From Bacteroides sp. GM023 (GTDB lineage: Bacteria; Bacteroidota; Bacteroidia; Bacteroidales; Bacteroidaceae), in assembly GCF_014750685.1 (NCBI RefSeq), contig NZ_JAAXGE010000022.1:1-64000 (forward strand): a DNA stretch of 64,000 nt. The letters run 5' to 3'. Both the position numbers and the translations under genes were made by a program. The number at the start of each line of letters is the position of its first letter. The first letter of the stretch is position 1. The notes below the pieces were generated by a model. That model searched no databases. It had not been told where the DNA came from and saw nothing but the letters and a program-made list of their open reading frames with translations. Of the stretch, positions 8,472 through 16,123 are shown in pieces.

Positions 8472-9506
8472 ATGGCAAAGAAAGACGAACTTAATTTTGA
8501 AACAGATAATAAAATGGCATCAAGCGAAAAACTAAAGGCCTTACAGGCTGCCATGGAAAAGATAGAAAAGAGCTTCGGTAAAGGTTCTATCATGAAAATG
8601 GGTGACGATAGTGTTGAACAGATAGAAGTGATCCCGACAGGCTCTATTGCCTTGAATGTGGCACTTGGCGTAGGTGGTTACCCAAGAGGTAGAATAATCG
8701 AAATATATGGTCCGGAATCTTCCGGTAAAACAACATTGGCTATTCATGCCATTGCTGAAGCACAGAAGGCCGGCGGTATCGCTGCTTTCATTGATGCAGA
8801 ACATGCTTTCGACCGTTTCTATGCTGCTAAGCTAGGCGTTGACGTAGACAATCTCTGGATTTCCCAACCGGATAATGGAGAACAGGCTTTGGAAATAGCC
8901 GAGCAATTGATCCGTTCTTCCGCTATTGACATTATTGTCATTGACTCGGTTGCCGCATTGACTCCCAAAGCGGAGATTGAAGGTGATATGGGCGATAATA
9001 AGGTAGGTTTGCAGGCACGTTTGATGTCGCAAGCATTACGTAAGTTGACCGGTACAGTCAGCAAAACACGTACAACTTGTATCTTCATCAACCAGTTGCG
9101 TGAAAAGATCGGTGTAATGTTCGGTAATCCTGAAACAACCACCGGTGGTAATGCTCTGAAGTTCTATGCTTCGGTACGTATAGACATTCGTGGTAGCCAG
9201 GCTATCAAAGATGGTGAAGAAATTCTTGGTAAACTGACAAAAGTGAAAGTAGTGAAGAATAAAGTAGCTCCTCCTTTCCGTAGAGCCGAATTTGACATCA
9301 TGTTTGGTGAAGGTATCTCCCACTCCGGTGAAATCATCGACTTGGGTGCTGAACTGGGAATCATCAAAAAGAGTGGTTCATGGTATAGCTATAACGACAC
9401 TAAGTTAGGGCAGGGACGCGATGCAGCAAAACAATGTATCATGGATAATCCAGAACTTGCGGAAGAACTGGAAGGACTGATCTTCGAAGAACTGAAAAAG
9501 AAATAA
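8472..9506 (+). CDS. recA: Recombinase RecA
   Basis: 344-aa ATP-dependent DNA strand-exchange protein for homologous recombination and SOS induction. It has the Walker A motif GPESSGKT (80-87), Walker B region DIIVIDSVAAL, and the L1/L2 DNA-binding loops (GDMGDNKVGLQARLMSQ and INQLREKIGVMFGNPETTTGG). The length is normal for the family. It is last in the dehydrogenase-like/bcp/recA array and ends at a strong terminator. No obvious LexA-type box was identified directly upstream. Confidence 0.98.
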   Translation: MAKKDELNFETDNKMASSEKLKALQAAMEKIEKSFGKGSIMKMGDDSVEQIEVIPTGSIALNVALGVGGYPRGRIIEIYGPESSGKTTLAIHAIAEAQKAGGIAAFIDAEHAFDRFYAAKLGVDVDNLWISQPDNGEQALEIAEQLIRSSAIDIIVIDSVAALTPKAEIEGDMGDNKVGLQARLMSQALRKLTGTVSKTRTTCIFINQLREKIGVMFGNPETTTGGNALKFYASVRIDIRGSQAIKDGEEILGKLTKVKVVKNKVAPPFRRAEFDIMFGEGISHSGEIIDLGAELGIIKKSGSWYSYNDTKLGQGRDAAKQCIMDNPELAEELEGLIFEELKKK

Positions 9507-9552
9507 TGAATCTTCGCTTTACGCTTTAGCAAGCGGAGACAAAACCAAAAGA

Positions 9553-9594
9553 AAGTGGGAGAATATCGTTTGATACGAACATTCTCCCACTTTT
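9553..9594 (+). terminator. recA terminator
   Basis: 12-bp stem (AAGTGGGAGAAT with its complement) followed by a T-rich tail, about 45 bases after the recA stop. Confidence 0.85.
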
Positions 9595-9623
9595 CTATTT
9601 ATATATTACCATTATTATTCTCG

Positions 9624-9677
9624 TCTCATGTATTATTATTTTTTATCTCATGTATTATTCTTGTTTCATGGTTTATG
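9624..9677. repeat. Short tandem repeat (22-bp period)
   Basis: Two exact copies of TCTCATGTATTATT (9624-9637 and 9646-9659) at 22-bp spacing and a third degenerate copy overlap the 3' end of the transporter gene. The function is unknown. Confidence 0.5.
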
Positions 9678-10668
9678 AAAAGTAATAAATATATGCCAAT
9701 GTGCTAAGACTGATAATTACCCATAATGCCACTCCCTGAATCAACGGTTTTACGCCAACGGCTTTCAAAACATCTATCGAGAGAGAAGCGCCAATAAAGA
9801 ACATTGTAATAGTCAATGTTTTACGGGCAATTCCATTAATAGCAGCTCCCAGTTCCGGCACTCCATTCAGCAAATAGGTATTGACAACCATTGCCAGTAC
9901 AAAGTAAAATATAAACCATGGAATACTTATCTTTTGCCCTTTGCTCTTAAAGATAAATGAAGTAGCGAAAGCCACTGGAATAATCCAAAGAGCGCGAGTT
10001 AATTTGATAGTAGTAGCTACCTTCAAAGCCTCTTCTCCATAAGCGGCACCTGCCCCGACTACGGAACTTGTATCATGGATCGCAATAGCCGCCCATGTAC
10101 CAAACTCATGTTCACTCATGTTCAGGGCATGACCAATCATCGGGAATATGAAAAGTGCAATAGCATTCAGAATAAAGATAGTACCCAACGCTACAGACAT
10201 TTCACTGTCCTTCGCCTTCAGTACCGGCCCAACAGCAGCAATCGCACTACCACCACAGATAGCTGTTCCCGAACTAATCAGATAGGAAGTATTTCTATCT
10301 ATCTTAAAGACTTTACGTCCGATAAACCAACCAATCAACAGTGTACCTACGACAGAAATAATTGTAAACTCCATTCCTTCCTTACCGGAAGCCAAAGCCG
10401 ATTGCAGATTCATACCGAACCCTAATCCGACAACAGAATATTGCAATAAATACTTGGAAGTCTTTTTATTGAATTTAGGATGAGCCTGCCCGCAAGTCAA
10501 TGCGAAAATAAGCCCAAGAAACAGGGCTACGGGCGGAGTCACCCATGCAGACCAAGCCTGCAAACCCGGGATATAATCTAAAAACAGGAAGAAAGTCAGG
10601 GTAGAAAGCAGTGCAACATAAATTGTCTTGTTATTTGCCTGCAACGTTTTTGTAGCTGTTGAAATCAT
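9673..10668 (-). CDS. YeiH-family putative sulfate exporter
   Basis: 331-aa inner-membrane protein with about ten hydrophobic segments, matching the YeiH/UPF0324 family (signature TGTAICGGSAIAAVGPVLKAK). Family members are annotated as putative sulfate exporters; the substrate is not well proven. The ATG at 10668 is chosen because it follows an AAAGGT ribosome-binding site and the upstream in-frame extension crosses the promoter at 10698. In enterobacteria yeiH is next to a LysR regulator; here the nearest LysR gene is at 22942, on the other side of the accessory island. Confidence 0.88.
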   Translation of the reverse strand: MISTATKTLQANNKTIYVALLSTLTFFLFLDYIPGLQAWSAWVTPPVALFLGLIFALTCGQAHPKFNKKTSKYLLQYSVVGLGFGMNLQSALASGKEGMEFTIISVVGTLLIGWFIGRKVFKIDRNTSYLISSGTAICGGSAIAAVGPVLKAKDSEMSVALGTIFILNAIALFIFPMIGHALNMSEHEFGTWAAIAIHDTSSVVGAGAAYGEEALKVATTIKLTRALWIIPVAFATSFIFKSKGQKISIPWFIFYFVLAMVVNTYLLNGVPELGAAINGIARKTLTITMFFIGASLSIDVLKAVGVKPLIQGVALWVIISLSTLAYIYYFS

Positions 10669-10697
10669 ATTTATACCTTTATTTATTTTTTCAGGTG

Positions 10698-10705
10698 CAA
10701 AGGTA
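10698..10705 (-). promoter_or_regulatory. -7 box (TACCTTTG) for yeiH-like gene
   Basis: Perfect TAnnTTTG match on the minus strand 30 bases upstream of the chosen start. Confidence 0.65.
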
Positions 10706-10813
10706 CGGCAAACAATCAACACGTGCCAATAGTTTCTAATTATGCATTATAACTTTTGGTTATAGCATATTTGATTATAGTATATAAGCCTTTTTCTCTT
10801 CCTTATTATATAT

Positions 10814-11188
10814 TTAGACTGACACAATGTCTTTTCCGAAAGGTGTCAATGCTACCGCAGCCAATTTGAAGTGTTGTAGACCAAAAGGAATACCAATGAT
10901 AGTTATACACAAAATAGCTCCAAAAACCAAATGTGACAGGCAAATCCATATACCACCCAAGAATATCCATAAGACATTCATCAGTATATAAAGACACCCG
11001 CCTGAACGACTACCGCTTCTTACCTCTTTACCGAAAGGCCATAAAGCAAGTCCGGCCAATTTCAATGTCTGCATACCAAAAGGAATTCCAATAATAGTAA
11101 GCATCATCAATAAACTTGAAATAAGATACTCCACAGCAGTAAATATGCCACCAAGTAGCAACCACAACAGATTCATTAAACAGCCCAT
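10814..11188 (-). CDS. YccF domain membrane protein
   Basis: 124-aa membrane protein with two copies of the YccF unit: LTIIGIPFGMQTLKLAGLALWPFGKE in the first half and a matching ITIIGIPFGLQ...ALTPFGKD in the second. Each is preceded by a hydrophobic segment, giving about four membrane passes. The family is widespread and of unknown function. It lies 20 bases after the DUF1810 gene on the same strand, so the two are probably co-transcribed. Confidence 0.88.
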   Translation of the reverse strand: MGCLMNLLWLLLGGIFTAVEYLISSLLMMLTIIGIPFGMQTLKLAGLALWPFGKEVRSGSRSGGCLYILMNVLWIFLGGIWICLSHLVFGAILCITIIGIPFGLQHFKLAAVALTPFGKDIVSV

Positions 11189-11208
11189 ATAAAAGTAGTA
11201 TCTAATTA

Positions 11209-11625
11209 TTATTCTAATTTTCTTTTTGTCGTTTCATCCGGTTTTCCCTCATAATATCGGTCTATCACTTGCTGAAACAAATCATCCAAAGCAACTTCAT
11301 TAAAGAGAGTCATACATGACAACACTTTCATTGCATCCAACGAACCGAAAACATTCTGTGCCGTTGTATCTTTCAAATGAAGAAAAGCTGATGTTATTTC
11401 ACAAAGTCTTTTGCCTAAAACCGGATGAGAAAGGTATGTTTCAGCTTCTTCCCTACCACTAAGACCATAGTATTGGGAATTATAACTCACCCCTAAGCCT
11501 TTTAGTTGAGGAAATATATACCAAATCCAATGAGAATATTTACACCCGTTCCTCACTTCCGCAAGAGCTTGTTCGTAATCACCTTGTTGGGCATCTAAAA
11601 ATCGTTGTAAATCATAATCAGTCAT
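11209..11625 (-). CDS. DUF1810 family protein
   Basis: 138-aa soluble protein matching the DUF1810 (calpastatin-like) family: YDLQRFLDAQ...Y..AL.E...G.K.SHWIWYIFPQ. in the N-terminal half and DAMKVLSCMTLF later. The family is structurally all-helical and has no established enzymatic role. It is probably the first gene of a two-gene unit with the YccF gene. Confidence 0.88.
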   Translation of the reverse strand: MTDYDLQRFLDAQQGDYEQALAEVRNGCKYSHWIWYIFPQLKGLGVSYNSQYYGLSGREEAETYLSHPVLGKRLCEITSAFLHLKDTTAQNVFGSLDAMKVLSCMTLFNEVALDDLFQQVIDRYYEGKPDETTKRKLE

Positions 11626-11983
11626 AAATATTTCTCTTTAATTTTCATTATCTTTTAATGTATTAGGTGTTTTCTCCATATAAAAGCACCATAAACTAAC
11701 TCCTCATAATAGCTTAGAAGTTATTTTCATCTAAAATATCTGCATTGCCCCTATTCATACTGCACATAAACTTTAGCCATATGAAAACAAAGATACAGAA
11801 GAATATGAATATTTAATCTACTTTCGAGTAAATTTCTCATAAGTCTTCTGTATAATCTTCGCAAAAAGCCTAACAAAACTTTTTCTCTATCACAAATTAA
11901 AAGAGTTTTTTGTAGTCATACTTAGAAATTAAATGGATGAATCACCTATTACTCGTCACATTACAATGTCACACATACTTTTT
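11626..11983. other. AT-rich intergenic stretch between DUF1810 and the Hsp70 operon
   Basis: 358 bases without a convincing ORF. On the minus strand a TATCTTTG box at 11788-11795 could drive the DUF1810/YccF pair with a ~150-base leader. No clear terminator for the long operon ending at 11984 was found. Only weak inverted repeats and T-rich runs are seen near 11880-11915. This is the left junction of the accessory island; no direct repeats marking an insertion were recognised. Confidence 0.5.
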
Positions 11984-12958
11984 TCATTTCTTCTGATTAA
12001 TCTTCTTTACAAGTTCTTCCAATGTCGTTTTTTTAATCTCTAATTGATGCTCTACAATGAGATCATAGTCACATTTCTTATCACCTAATTTACTCGTCAC
12101 GACAAATAACTCAAGAGAAATCAAAAAACAAAAAATTATAATATAGAAAACGAGCGCTTCTGGTCTAGTAATAACAATCTCGAGCATAGCTCGTAACTCA
12201 TCTAAAAAACCAGTACTGGAAGACAATTCTTTGCGCAAATCATTTTCAACACTAATCTTTCTCAATGTATATTCATCTTGTTGTAATCTTAATCGTTTCA
12301 AAGTAGAATCATTTACAGTCACTTGTTGAGTACGAGGATTCGCTATTGGAATCCTAGATATAGTATTCTGTGGAACTTCTTTATAGGAACCATCAGGTTG
12401 CATTTCACGAGTATAAGTAGTAGTAGTGGCTACAGTAGTTATAGTTGGTTTCTGAGATATTTCTTCATTTAACTTCAAGTTCAATTTATCTAAAGAATCT
12501 ACCATTACTTGCAGTTCCGCTAATTTAGTATCAATCACATTTAATCGTAAAGGCAATTGCTCTTGTACTTGCCTATCTGTAATCTCTACCATTTTTCTAT
12601 CTATATCATCACCAAATATTATCTGGTCTAAAATAGCTGATCCTAACAGAGACATTATTATAGCTATAAATAGACGGAATGCAGTCGACCACCAATTACT
12701 CCCTACTGTCAATATAATCTGACGTTCTATCTGAATCACAATTATTACGAATATAAATGCCGACAATATACATCCCCATTGTGGTGCCCCCACATAACGT
12801 TGTGCAAAGCAATATCCCGTAAATCCCCAAAGGATAATAAGAATTAATAAAGCAGAAGTATACTTCTTTAAATGTTTAAAGCTTGCTTCACTGCACTGAG
12901 AAAGAATCCTACTATTCCAACCTGTAAGAAAACATCCGAATTTTAACCACCATTTCAT
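11984..12958 (-). CDS. DUF4407 membrane protein (last gene of Hsp70 operon)
   Basis: 324-aa membrane protein of the DUF4407 type. Three or four hydrophobic segments lie in the first ~115 residues (around 34-52, 62-78 and 92-112), then a long polar, partly coiled-coil region (125-265) with a Thr-rich insert, then a C-terminal membrane segment (about 273-292) and a charged tail. The layout suggests a scaffold with an extended periplasmic or cytoplasmic coiled coil. Its ATG overlaps the stop of the upstream gene by 4 bases. The function is unknown; the context suggests it anchors a chaperone/AAA complex at the membrane. Confidence 0.8.
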   Translation of the reverse strand: MKWWLKFGCFLTGWNSRILSQCSEASFKHLKKYTSALLILIILWGFTGYCFAQRYVGAPQWGCILSAFIFVIIVIQIERQIILTVGSNWWSTAFRLFIAIIMSLLGSAILDQIIFGDDIDRKMVEITDRQVQEQLPLRLNVIDTKLAELQVMVDSLDKLNLKLNEEISQKPTITTVATTTTYTREMQPDGSYKEVPQNTISRIPIANPRTQQVTVNDSTLKRLRLQQDEYTLRKISVENDLRKELSSSTGFLDELRAMLEIVITRPEALVFYIIIFCFLISLELFVVTSKLGDKKCDYDLIVEHQLEIKKTTLEELVKKINQKK

Positions 12959-13539
12959 AATCTATCATATTCATTTCCATTTCCCGTATTCCTTATTTGC
13001 CCCAAAGATAAAGCCGCAAGTCCTCGTAAAAAGCCCCTTTCATAAGAAAGAAGCATTCCCGTCATATAAGCCAAACCATCTTTAAAATCTTGCTCCATTT
13101 TATCCAACTCATTCATATGCTGTACAAATGTATATTTTTGAGTCTCTAATTGTTTAACAACATCCACCAAACCTGCATCAGAACGAGAACCTATATGAAA
13201 CTCAACAGCACGCAAATCATCAGTATATTTGAGCCGCACCTGTCTGAACTTAATTTCCAAATTACTTCTTATAATCTGTTTATTCATTTCTTTATAAGAT
13301 ACATCAGGATTAGACATCGCATCTTCATATCCTTTCGTCTCATAATCCTCTTTTAGAAATCCGTAAATTAGATCTATAGGCATTCCCGTCCCATAACGAA
13401 TTACCAATGAATTATCATCACCAGGAGGCGTTTCATCCACAAAGTCTTCTTTTTGTATTTCTGAAATCGTCTCTTGTTCACCCTGTTTTGCTTCAGCTAT
13501 AGTAGGGTGTGTACTTTTAAATAAATTCCAAAATCCCAT
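12955..13539 (-). CDS. Unknown soluble protein in Hsp70 operon
   Basis: 194-aa predicted cytoplasmic protein, rich in charged residues, with helical or coiled-coil character in the C-terminal half (about 85-165). The start MGFWNLFKS at 13539 is chosen over an upstream in-frame ATG because it lies 17 bases after the HNH stop, whereas the longer form would overlap the HNH gene by 59 bases. No family is recognised. It is coupled to the DUF4407 gene by a 4-base overlap and so probably acts with it. Confidence 0.7.
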   Translation of the reverse strand: MGFWNLFKSTHPTIAEAKQGEQETISEIQKEDFVDETPPGDDNSLVIRYGTGMPIDLIYGFLKEDYETKGYEDAMSNPDVSYKEMNKQIIRSNLEIKFRQVRLKYTDDLRAVEFHIGSRSDAGLVDVVKQLETQKYTFVQHMNELDKMEQDFKDGLAYMTGMLLSYERGFLRGLAALSLGQIRNTGNGNEYDRL

Positions 13540-13555
13540 TTTTCTTATTATATTA

Positions 13556-13849
13556 TTATATTTCAAATGTAGGTATTTCATACAACTGGTGCCCCTTATT
13601 ATGGCACTTTTCACATAAAGTCACTAAATATTTATCATGATAATCCCATGGAACCAATTTCTCTCCCGTTCTTTTATTAACATGGTATTGCTTATGATGG
13701 ACAATCAAATGTTTATCCGAACAACACATTACACACCGAAAATTATCCCGCTTTAAAATTCCAGCACGTTTTTCTAACCAGCGCTTATCAAAAAGCAATT
13801 CTTTATATGAGCCATGCGTATTTGAAGTCTGCATTATATCATTTTTCAT
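13556..13849 (-). CDS. Small HNH-type nuclease domain protein
   Basis: 97-aa protein with an HNH-like metal-finger layout: RDNFRCVMC (first Cys pair), HLIVHHKQYH (catalytic-type HH), and VTLCEKCHNKGH (second Cys pair, then H). It is complete as a single-domain HNH protein, possibly a DNA endonuclease or a zinc module that has lost cleavage. It overlaps the TerB-like gene by 4 bases (ATGA). A nuclease inside a chaperone/kinase operon is unusual and one reason to suspect a defence role. Confidence 0.78.
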   Translation of the reverse strand: MKNDIMQTSNTHGSYKELLFDKRWLEKRAGILKRDNFRCVMCCSDKHLIVHHKQYHVNKRTGEKLVPWDYHDKYLVTLCEKCHNKGHQLYEIPTFEI

Positions 13850-14337
13850 TCCAAACTTAAATTGGAGATTTCTATTGTATCAAAATACGCTTCATACAAT
13901 TGTATGTAATCAGCTTTAATATCCTGCGCCAAATAAGTTTCATCGACACCTTCAACCTCATCCAAGATAGTTTGATCATTCACTTTCAAATTTGAGCGAA
14001 GAATCTTAAAGAACCTTATTTCACTATATTCAATTTTATTATCCGCTTGAATTGTTTTTACTGCTACACGAAGAATGTCTAGTTCTTCGTGTTCGGAAAG
14101 AGTAATCATAGTTAACCGCTGTAAAAAAGTCTTCAAAAAAGCTTTTCCTTTATCATTTATATCAGCAACTAAATTCGTCAACTCTCTATCTATATCAATC
14201 GTCCCAAATAAAGATTTATCGATAGCCATGCTCTTTATCAACGCGACTTCTTGTGGAGCAATCTCACCATCGCAGGCCATACATGCAAATGCTGTACAAA
14301 GTAATAATTCATTAAAATTCATTTCCATAATAATCAT
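13846..14337 (-). CDS. TerB-like protein
   Basis: 163-aa all-helical protein resembling the TerB/TerB-like fold. The signature ACMACDGEIAPQEVALIKSMA is an acidic helix-loop-helix that often binds metal, and a second similar unit VAVKTIQADNKIEYSEIRFFKIL follows. Either ATG (14337 or 14328) is possible; 14337 gives the 4-base ATGA overlap with the upstream gene. TerB-domain proteins take part in envelope-linked stress and phage-defence assemblies in other bacteria. The role here is inferred only. Confidence 0.75.
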   Translation of the reverse strand: MIIMEMNFNELLLCTAFACMACDGEIAPQEVALIKSMAIDKSLFGTIDIDRELTNLVADINDKGKAFLKTFLQRLTMITLSEHEELDILRVAVKTIQADNKIEYSEIRFFKILRSNLKVNDQTILDEVEGVDETYLAQDIKADYIQLYEAYFDTIEISNLSLE

Positions 14338-16112
14338 TTTTTAAAGCCAATACGTGGTCTATCAGCCTGTTTTGAGAATCCTTCCAATTTATCTCTCAAT
14401 TCTTCATAATAAGCCAACTGTCCTGATTTAACTGAAGGATTATTTTCTGAGACAACTGCTTCCAACAATAATTGTGTAATCTTTTCATCATTTTGTGCTG
14501 CTCGTATTGCAGCTTCGTTGACTATAAAAGCAATATCACTCGAAACATAATAGTCAGTTAAATTCGCTAAATACTCATAATCAATGCCCAAATCCACAGG
14601 ACGTTCATTCAAGTGCAACTGAAACATAGCACTACGAGCCTCTTTATCAGGAACAGGCAAGTAAATTATTTTATCAATACGTCCCCTCCGAAGTACTGCG
14701 GGATCTATCAAGTCTGGTTTATTTGTAGAAGCTATCACAAATACCTTGTCCATCCCACAGTTATTTAATTGTGTAAGAAACTCATTAACTTCCCCAGATT
14801 GACTGCTATTGTTCATCATATCACGATTTGGGACTAATGAATCAAACTCATCAAAACAAAGAATAGTCGGTGCTTTCTTCCTTGCTTCATCAAATAGTTT
14901 TCCAATCTTTTCCTGTGATCCATGAACATAAATACTTGCCAAATCCGATGATTTTACATAAATATAATTATACCCTGTTTCCTCAGCAAACTTTTCTGCA
15001 AAAAAACTTTTCCCACATCCTGGCGGACCATATAGCAACATTCCATTTGGGATGGACAATTTATATTTCTTTGCCTTTTCAGTATTTCGCAAAATATTAA
15101 TAACATTAGTATAAAGTAGCTTCTTCAGTTCTGACATACCTGCAACATCGCCAAAGCCGTTTCCTTTCCGTGTAATTTCTTCTTTTTCAGCAAATGTAAT
15201 TTGGTTCTTATCAGACTTTTTAGGTTTTATCTCAATCTCTTCATTTAACGCTTTTCTAAATTCGTCAGCAGACTGAAAACGCTTAGTAATATCATTATCC
15301 AAAGCCTTCTCTATAATATTAATCAGATGATTGTCTAGTTCAAACAATTCAATATTAGGTAACTTTAAAGGTTTCTTCCGTTCTTTAAAAATACAATTAA
15401 TCTGCTCTTCTTTCGTTAGATTAGATAAATCGATAAAATAAGGTAAAACTCCAAACAGTAAATAATATATAACAACACCAACTGAATATAAATCTGATTG
15501 AACACTAAAAAGTCCATTAAATCGCTCGGGTGCAAGATAAAATAAATTTAGATTTTCAATGTCAGAATATAAAGTTTTGTCAGCCACTAAACGCTGAGCA
15601 TGTCCAAAATCTATTAATTTTAGTTCCGATAGATTCCCCGTTAAGTCCAATAATACATTCTGAATTGTTATTTCATTATGAATTATAGGAATCGTTTGCA
15701 AATGTAAATATTGTAATACGGATAATATACTTAATGCTATCTGTTTCGTCTCATATACACTGAAACCTTGTTCACGTGTAATGCGTTGTGCAATCGTTTC
15801 ACCACTTACAAAATCAGTAACAAAATAAGCGTATTTCTGTCCTTTGCAAATCAATATTCCATCATCTATATATTTACAAAGATTGGGATGCTGATTCTGA
15901 TATTTAATCAATTCTATTTCAACAACAGACCCTTCGGCATTCAGTTGAAAAGATTGTAATTTAGCCAAACATATTAACTTAAGAAAACAAAGTTTACCAC
16001 TTGCTTTTCTCACACGATAAGTTTCCGCATAAGCACTTTGCTTTATTGGAAAAACAACCGTGTAATGGGCTATTTGTTGTTGTTTTTGAAATAAGAACAC
16101 AGATTGTCCCAT
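14334..16112 (-). CDS. Kinase-like domain fused to AAA+ ATPase
   Basis: 592-aa two-domain protein. Residues ~15-290 form a eukaryotic-type protein-kinase fold with K45 (FLKLI), DFG (168-170) and APE (194-196). The glycine loop lacks its glycines (around 23-33) and the HRD motif reads HNE (145-147), with the usual Lys replaced by Thr149, so it may be a pseudokinase. Residues ~320-540 are an AAA+ domain of the FtsH/Cdc48/spastin type: Walker A GPPGCGKS (362-369), Walker B ILCFDEFD (D421/E422), sensor-1 N464 and RRGR (475-478). It lies 11 bases after the Hsp70 stop. It probably works as a remodelling ATPase with the operon Hsp70. Confidence 0.85.
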   Translation of the reverse strand: MGQSVFLFQKQQQIAHYTVVFPIKQSAYAETYRVRKASGKLCFLKLICLAKLQSFQLNAEGSVVEIELIKYQNQHPNLCKYIDDGILICKGQKYAYFVTDFVSGETIAQRITREQGFSVYETKQIALSILSVLQYLHLQTIPIIHNEITIQNVLLDLTGNLSELKLIDFGHAQRLVADKTLYSDIENLNLFYLAPERFNGLFSVQSDLYSVGVVIYYLLFGVLPYFIDLSNLTKEEQINCIFKERKKPLKLPNIELFELDNHLINIIEKALDNDITKRFQSADEFRKALNEEIEIKPKKSDKNQITFAEKEEITRKGNGFGDVAGMSELKKLLYTNVINILRNTEKAKKYKLSIPNGMLLYGPPGCGKSFFAEKFAEETGYNYIYVKSSDLASIYVHGSQEKIGKLFDEARKKAPTILCFDEFDSLVPNRDMMNNSSQSGEVNEFLTQLNNCGMDKVFVIASTNKPDLIDPAVLRRGRIDKIIYLPVPDKEARSAMFQLHLNERPVDLGIDYEYLANLTDYYVSSDIAFIVNEAAIRAAQNDEKITQLLLEAVVSENNPSVKSGQLAYYEELRDKLEGFSKQADRPRIGFKK

Positions 16113-16123
16113 ACATTACAATA

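Noticed and set aside
13540..13614. Longer start for the unknown gene at 12955-13539
   Set aside because: It would overlap the HNH gene by 59 bases, while MGFWNLFKS is a typical start with a tight gap.
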